Assembly: GCA_037074705.1 (NCBI GenBank)
Contig: CM073590.1
Span: 209,046,746 to 209,110,745 of the forward strand
Source: Zhengitettix transpicula
Lineage: Eukaryota; Arthropoda; Insecta; Orthoptera; Tetrigidae
Direction of reading: 5' to 3'
DNA: 64,000 nt
The notes beneath the pieces were generated by a model. That model was not told where the DNA came from. It saw only the letters and a program-made list of their open reading frames with translations, and ran no database searches. Every line of letters begins with the position of its first letter. Positions within the stretch are counted from its first letter, which is position 1. A program made the position numbers and the translations under genes. Positions 59,281 through 64,000 of the stretch are shown here, in pieces.

Positions 59281-59397
59281 CAACACAACCGATCGTGTTG
59301 ATGTTTCGTTACCGTGTGTGATTCAGACAGTCTTGTAACATATACGATGTTCTACTGCTGGCCTTTAAACGTTACATGTAACCCTTTCATTGTGTGC
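59281..59397. repeat. Right arm of 1.16-kb inverted-repeat structure
   Basis: Reverse complement of 58235-58350, ending CATTGTGTGC at its outer edge. No clear target-site duplication is visible outside the two outer edges (TTAA on the left, CTTA on the right). Confidence 0.9.
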
Positions 59398-60344
59398 CTT
59401 ACATCGAAATTGGTCTCCAATTAAACATAAAAGTTCAAACATTTAATTGAAATTATATATGAAATTCATTACTTGAACAATGAATTTAAGTCTGACTGAG
59501 CTCAGTCACACAATATACACTCTCTACAATCTGGGAATGACGGAAATGAAAGAAAAAAAATTTCTGTATAGGAAAAGCATTGATGCGCAATAATTGTTGA
59601 AATTACAGGATGTTAGCAAGTCAGCGGCCTGTATCTGTATTACATTCCACAGGTAGATGGTAGGTTGACCCCGACGTGTCAGCATGAGGGTGGTCACGAC
59701 TTCATTACCACAGCGGGAACTGCGAATAATCTCTACTATTGTCTGAGAACTGTCTGTCATCGAAAGATTTCACACACATTCGCTACACACATTTTTGTTT
59801 TTCACTCTCTTCCCCTGAAAAATAACTATTTTAATTTGCAGTCAGTCATGGCAATCTCGAAGATTGTAAGATAAATGCGCCATAATATCTCAGAGACAAC
59901 CGCCTTCCAGATGATCCAAGACCTTAATCTTATTTTATGACCGCATCGATTGGCACGCATTCTTGGGCCACGAATTTACAAGGAGCCTCCGAATTTCACC
60001 CAAACGATCACCAATTATTGTTTGCGCTCTGGACGGGACCATTTGTTACTGGTAAACTGCCAGCTTAACACCACATCCTAAACTTGCATTCTGCACTTTA
60101 GTAAAATTTATTCCTTGTAACCTTATAGGGCAGTTCAAGAATTTTTTAAGCGATCAAGTAAGATGCTGTTTGCATCAAATTGGCAACAATCTAGTAGAGG
60201 AACGGGGAAAAGTAAATATACGATCTGAAGTAAGCAGTGTCATAAATATAATTAACGTTAATAATCAAACAAAATATGTCTGTCATTCTTGAACTTTGAA
60301 AAAGTTTTGAGAATAACCAATTACACCAAGCCCTTTTTTATTCT
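59398..60344. other. Nothing recognised
   Basis: Antisense frame pair at 59524-59874 without a domain; no named repeat. Confidence 0.4.
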
Positions 60345-60486
60345 TTTTTTAGAGTAACAGGCTACATGATGATAATCCACATGGTGGCAAGTTCACTTTA
60401 ACAGCATAGGAAGGGATCTGAAGGGGGGGGGGATTTGGAAGGGTAGAGGAAGGTAGCCAAGGGTTATCTAGGGCCTCCGGGCTATT
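60345..60486 (-). repeat. Repeat family R1, copy 7 (3' end, inverted)
   Basis: The minus strand reads ATAGCCCGGAGGCCCTAG, AACCCTTGGCTACCTTCCTC, GTGGATTATCATCATGTAGC, TGTTACTCTAAAAAA. It is the only R1 copy here on the minus strand and has the same A-rich end as copies 1 and 2, supporting a fixed 3' terminus. Confidence 0.8.
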
Positions 60487-61249
60487 ATTTTTATTAGTTC
60501 TAAATACGAACTTTAAACTTTGTGCCTATCAGCGGACAGTAATAAACTTGTCTTAAACCTTTAATGCAACTAATGTTTAACAATACATTAGAAAAATGTG
60601 ACCCGTCATCTTTTAATCAAAACATAATTATGTGTGTTTGATTTTACTGTATTGTTGTCGAAGATGTTTGTTCCTACACTATGACCAGTGAGTCTAACGT
60701 CTTATCTACTGGTTCTCAGTTCTTAATTCGTAGAAATATACCGATTCATGTAAAAATAAATTAAACGACTTTAAATCATATTTTCCTTGCACTTACTTAT
60801 TGTCAATGTCTATAATAAAATTTGATGCACCCGTTTCCGTAAGTTTTTATTCATCATCTTTCTAGACAATATTTAAAATTCAAATGTCACCATTTAATAG
60901 TAATATGATAATATTTTTTCACAGGAATCGCATAATAAGGTTTTAATGTTTAATGCTAATAGGAAATGACGCAGGCAGCAATGTAATCGGCAATCATGTT
61001 TCTATTTGCTTGCATTTTATGCGTTTTTAATTTTCACCAGCGGTACATTTTACGACATGAAAATTGTGAATGAGGTAAACCTTTCCAAGGGAGCGTACTC
61101 TGAAATATCAATTGAGTTTGTTTCACGTCAGTATGTAAAGATAAATATTTGATCTGATACGTTCTATTTCAGAACCATTGAGTACATAAAATGAACGCTG
61201 GACACCTTTTTCTCAGTGTTTGTTGTGATTAATTAAAATGGCAATTATT
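60487..61249. other. Nothing recognised
   Basis: AT-rich, no gene. Confidence 0.4.
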
Positions 61250-61720
61250 TCCAGTGCATCTGTTGTTGAGCGAGGCTATGGAGGTACTGTGTAAACGCCT
61301 ATTAGAGGCGCATTGTACAACTCCGACTGCAATCAACGTTTGTCCATTTCTTTCCCCCAGCACAGAAACAATCTCAGGGTTGTTGACGAGAGAACAATTT
61401 CAGTCGGTAGCGTGATTGCCGCAATTAGAGGATGCACTTACAGCAGACAAGTACAACATTCCTTCGTATAATTCCCCTGAGAGAAACAGATGTGTTAATT
61501 CATTCCTTCCGTGTTTGAAATAATGTGTATTGCTATTAATTAGTCAAGCTGGTTATAATTCAAGATGGCGGGCCGCTGCATCGGAACGCGGATGACAAAG
61601 CGCGGTACGGCGGCTGATCACCGCGTGATACAATCTACCTCGGCACGGAAAATGTCAGGGAAAACCCTAATATGGGAAGCACAGCTGCGGGTAGGCTCTG
61701 TACCGTTGAGGATTTTTTCC
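61250..61720. other. GC-richer non-coding island
   Basis: Complex, CpG-containing segment (CAAGATGGCGGGCCGCTGC, AAAGCGCGGTACGGCGGC) with no long frame. A candidate conserved non-coding or regulatory region. Confidence 0.3.
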
Positions 61721-62196
61721 TGGCCTTGACTTCCCTGCCTATTCTGGTACTTATTAAAGGAAACACGCTCTGAAATGATAACTTATCCTCATTGCCCATT
61801 TATTCTACTCTCTAAGTACTGACGTCCGTACATAAAATCATAAATTCAATATTGTTTTTATCTCCTTTTAAATACCTTTGACCTGCTGGAATATAAATTT
61901 TAATAGCGCCGCTATTTATATTTTCGTAGGGAAAATTAACTGAGAAAGCGGAGCTCTGGACAGTTCTGATAAACGTTTCGTGGCAAGTGTTTTTATTACG
62001 TACATAAACCGACCTGATCGCTCATATAAATATATAACGAAATTGATATTTTATCGTTGATGTGTAAATTTGTAACGCTCAAATTGTGCTGAAAGATGCT
62101 GGTCTTTCAAGAACAGATATAAAATAAAATTTGTCCAAAGAACAGTATAAAATGATTTTAAAACGAATCTCAGCCTTTAAGGCCATGAAACTAAAT
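61721..62196. other. Nothing recognised
   Basis: Mixed to AT-rich DNA, no gene. Confidence 0.4.
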
Positions 62197-62342
62197 TAAA
62201 GGATCCGAGTGTAAAAAATCTTGACCTGAGCGAGACAGCTACTTGGGACGTGGTCGACTCCCCTAATCCATCCATTATATGGACCTGAAGAACAGGATCA
62301 CATTCTTCACGGCCTATTTTCGATTTTTCCATCCTGATCCTT
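62197..62342. repeat. Short element with terminal inverted repeats
   Basis: Ends AAAGGATCCGAGTGTAAAAA (62197 on) and, inverted, GATTTTTCCATCCTGATCCTTT (to 62342). The end word recurs at 62550-62572, so the three copies of the terminus belong to one small repeat family. Internal sequence has a TTCTTCACGGCCTATTTTCG block also found, inverted, at 62464-62486. Confidence 0.6.
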
Positions 62343-62463
62343 TAAAAATCAATTTCATGGTCTTCAAGGTTGAACTTCGTATGAAATAATTTTCTTCTGT
62401 CCTTGAATTAATTATTTGCACCTTTGATCAGTTTACACTTACACTCATTTCTTCATCGATGTC

Positions 62464-62575
62464 CTAAAATTAGACCGTGAAGAACTCCAATAGCGTACAT
62501 GCGAGAGCGACACTGGAAGTCCCTGGTTCGATTCCCCTTTCCGGTCTAGATTTTTACACGCTGATCCTTTAAACA
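62464..62575 (+). repeat. tRNA-related repeat (SINE-like or degenerate tRNA)
   Basis: AGACCGTGAAG... and ...CCGGTCT could pair as an acceptor-like stem around a B-box-like GGTTCGATTCC (62525-62535). The T stem next to the B box does not pair and no good anticodon arm was found, so it is not called as a tRNA gene. It ends with the TTTTTACACGCTGATCCTTT terminus shared with 62197-62342. Confidence 0.5.
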
Positions 62576-62817
62576 AATTCGTTCCTCTTTAATTGTCACA
62601 CGGTACTACTAATATTACAGCAGGCCTATCTCTCCCCCTTTTTCCTAGTTTTTGAATATTAGAGCCCAATTTTAATCCGCCAGAAGCAGCCACGATTCTG
62701 TAACGTATTGCAATGCGTCTCCTCCTTAATTTACCCTTACAAGCATCCTTCCAGCTTCTAATTTCCAGACTTCCTTTTTCGGTGGCGTGAATAATTCATT
62801 CTTGGATTTTGTTTAAG
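62576..62817. other. Nothing recognised
   Basis: Mixed DNA, no gene. Confidence 0.35.
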
Positions 62818-62890
62818 ATTTATTTATTAATTCCGTTAGTCCTCTATTGAGGAAATAGGAAAAGTCAAAATTAGCGTTAAAATACATAAA
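62818..62890 (+). repeat. Repeat family R6, copy 3
   Basis: ATTTATTTATTAATTCCGTT, AGTCCTCTATTGAGGAAATA, GGAAAAGTCAAAATTAGCG, matching 4719-4805. An A/T-rich run follows to about 62990. Confidence 0.6.
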
Positions 62891-64000
62891 ATACATTAAA
62901 GTGAAAATAAATATAATGAAAGCTATAAAAAATATTATGATCTGCATTATCCATGAAAATAAAAATACATAAATGAGAAATTATATAAAATTACAAATAT
63001 ATATACAATTGACAGATTACATGAAAAGGAACATTAAATGAAATTGTTTTTAATGTCATATTTATTCGGATTTTCTGACAACTCGTCTCAACACTGAAAT
63101 TGTCAGCCTTGAGATTTCGTCCGGTCTCGGTTCTAATATCGTGGAAAATATTGGTATTAGTTACATAAATAAAATAGACAAAAAGGGAAAAAAATGAAGT
63201 ATAAACTATATTACAAACACAAGGTTTCATTCCGTCTTTGTGACTTTGGCGGGTGACAAATTAATGATGATATATAATAACATCTTTATGTAAAATTTAG
63301 ATTATTTGTATTTTAATAAGAGCTATATTCTGAACTTTGGAAAACATAAAAATATTTAGTTGCCTTAGTTACAGACTTGCGGAAGATCAAGCAAGTCTGA
63401 ATGAATCACACGTTCGTTCTCATCCACGTAGGAAGTATGAGAGGTTTGGCGATTACAGATTCCAGAGGTCAATTTTTAATACTCATAAACAAGTAAATGA
63501 GGCCATTTTGCATTAAACACAAGCGGTGAATAACGTAAGAATACGTTAGGAACGCAACGACCTTCACGCATAACCAATTACGACCTGAAAATAGTTGCTA
63601 ACACGTGAAAGCCATATGGCGTCGTTTCATTTCTGGAAACACTGCCTTAAGACCTAAAATTTTTCTTTATGAAGCCTCAGCACGTGTCAACTCTGATGCC
63701 ACACAAAGTTCGAAAGAAAATAGTCGGGAACCTGGAGAAATATTCGAAACTCGCGAGGAATGCGACGGCGACTTTTTCCTCCCGAAGTTTCTACTTGGAG
63801 TGAGAACTTTAATCCGTTTGCTGTTCATGATCGCATGTTAATTGCTTTCTTTCACGTAGACGCAAAGCATAATTATTTTGTAACAATTCTTACGGTGAAA
63901 TCTCCGTAATTTTAGATGTAATAATCTTCATTAAAAATTATTTTGGAACTGTCCTCGAGCTTTTTCAAAGCCAATGTTGCCCTGGCCCCGTTGTATTAAA
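62891..64000. other. AT-rich end of window, nothing recognised
   Basis: Frames at 62991-63230 (-) and 63605-63841 (+) have no domain and no splice context. No acceptor-bounded exon was found before the window ends. Confidence 0.4.

Noticed and set aside
62464..62575. Functional tRNA gene
   Set aside because: A B-box-like sequence and acceptor-like pairing exist, but the T stem does not pair and no anticodon arm was found.

Overview
The window looks like intronic or intergenic DNA from a large, AT-rich, repeat-rich animal genome, most likely an insect. The reasons are long AT-rich tracts, one GC-rich exon-like block with good splice signals, no bacterial-type gene packing, and many decayed retroelements (non-LTR LINEs, a tRNA-derived SINE, Penelope-like elements). 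A cockroach/termite or stick-insect type genome is plausible, but the sequence alone does not settle the order.

Only one host protein-coding segment is well supported: a 185-base exon at 782-966 (+). It has an acceptor AG directly before its ATG and a GTGAGT donor after it. The other ~63 kb downstream shows no second convincing exon, so the simplest reading is one very long intron (or intron plus intergenic DNA). Its residues just before the donor weakly recall the segment ahead of a DAPK/Drak-type kinase domain; this is speculative.

The rest is mostly repeats. (1) A nested retroelement block at 32.2-33.6 kb holds a 5'-truncated, frameshifted LINE (minus strand) with a 14-bp target-site duplication and, 30 bp away, a complete tRNA-derived SINE (minus strand) with its own 13-bp duplication. 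(2) Penelope-like element (PLE) debris is spread over the whole window: three GIY-YIG endonuclease remnants and more than ten short 3'-end copies, many carrying a CTGANGA-stem-GAAAC motif like a hammerhead ribozyme core. (3) Seven copies of a retroposon-like family (here R1) with an A-rich 3' end lie at 15.3, 42.1, 44.7, 47.5, 53.0, 58.4 and 60.3 kb. (4) A tandem-type family (R2) is at 4.1, 19.6 and 46.4 kb. (5) Smaller families R3 and R6 are present. (6) Three further LINE reverse-transcriptase relics lie at 22.6, 51.4 and 52.3 kb. (7) Structural repeats include a recent 146-bp tandem duplication at 37.75 kb, a hairpin at 57.24 kb, and a 117-bp inverted repeat enclosing 58.2-59.4 kb.

Several GC-richer, complex, non-coding islands (6.8, 10.5, 16.7, 20.6, 23.5, 25.8, 34.4, 40.9, 43.8, 56.6 and 61.3 kb) stand out from the AT-rich background. 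They are the best candidates for conserved non-coding or cis-regulatory DNA, but only comparison with related genomes can test that. No rRNA, functional tRNA, CRISPR or bacterial feature was seen.
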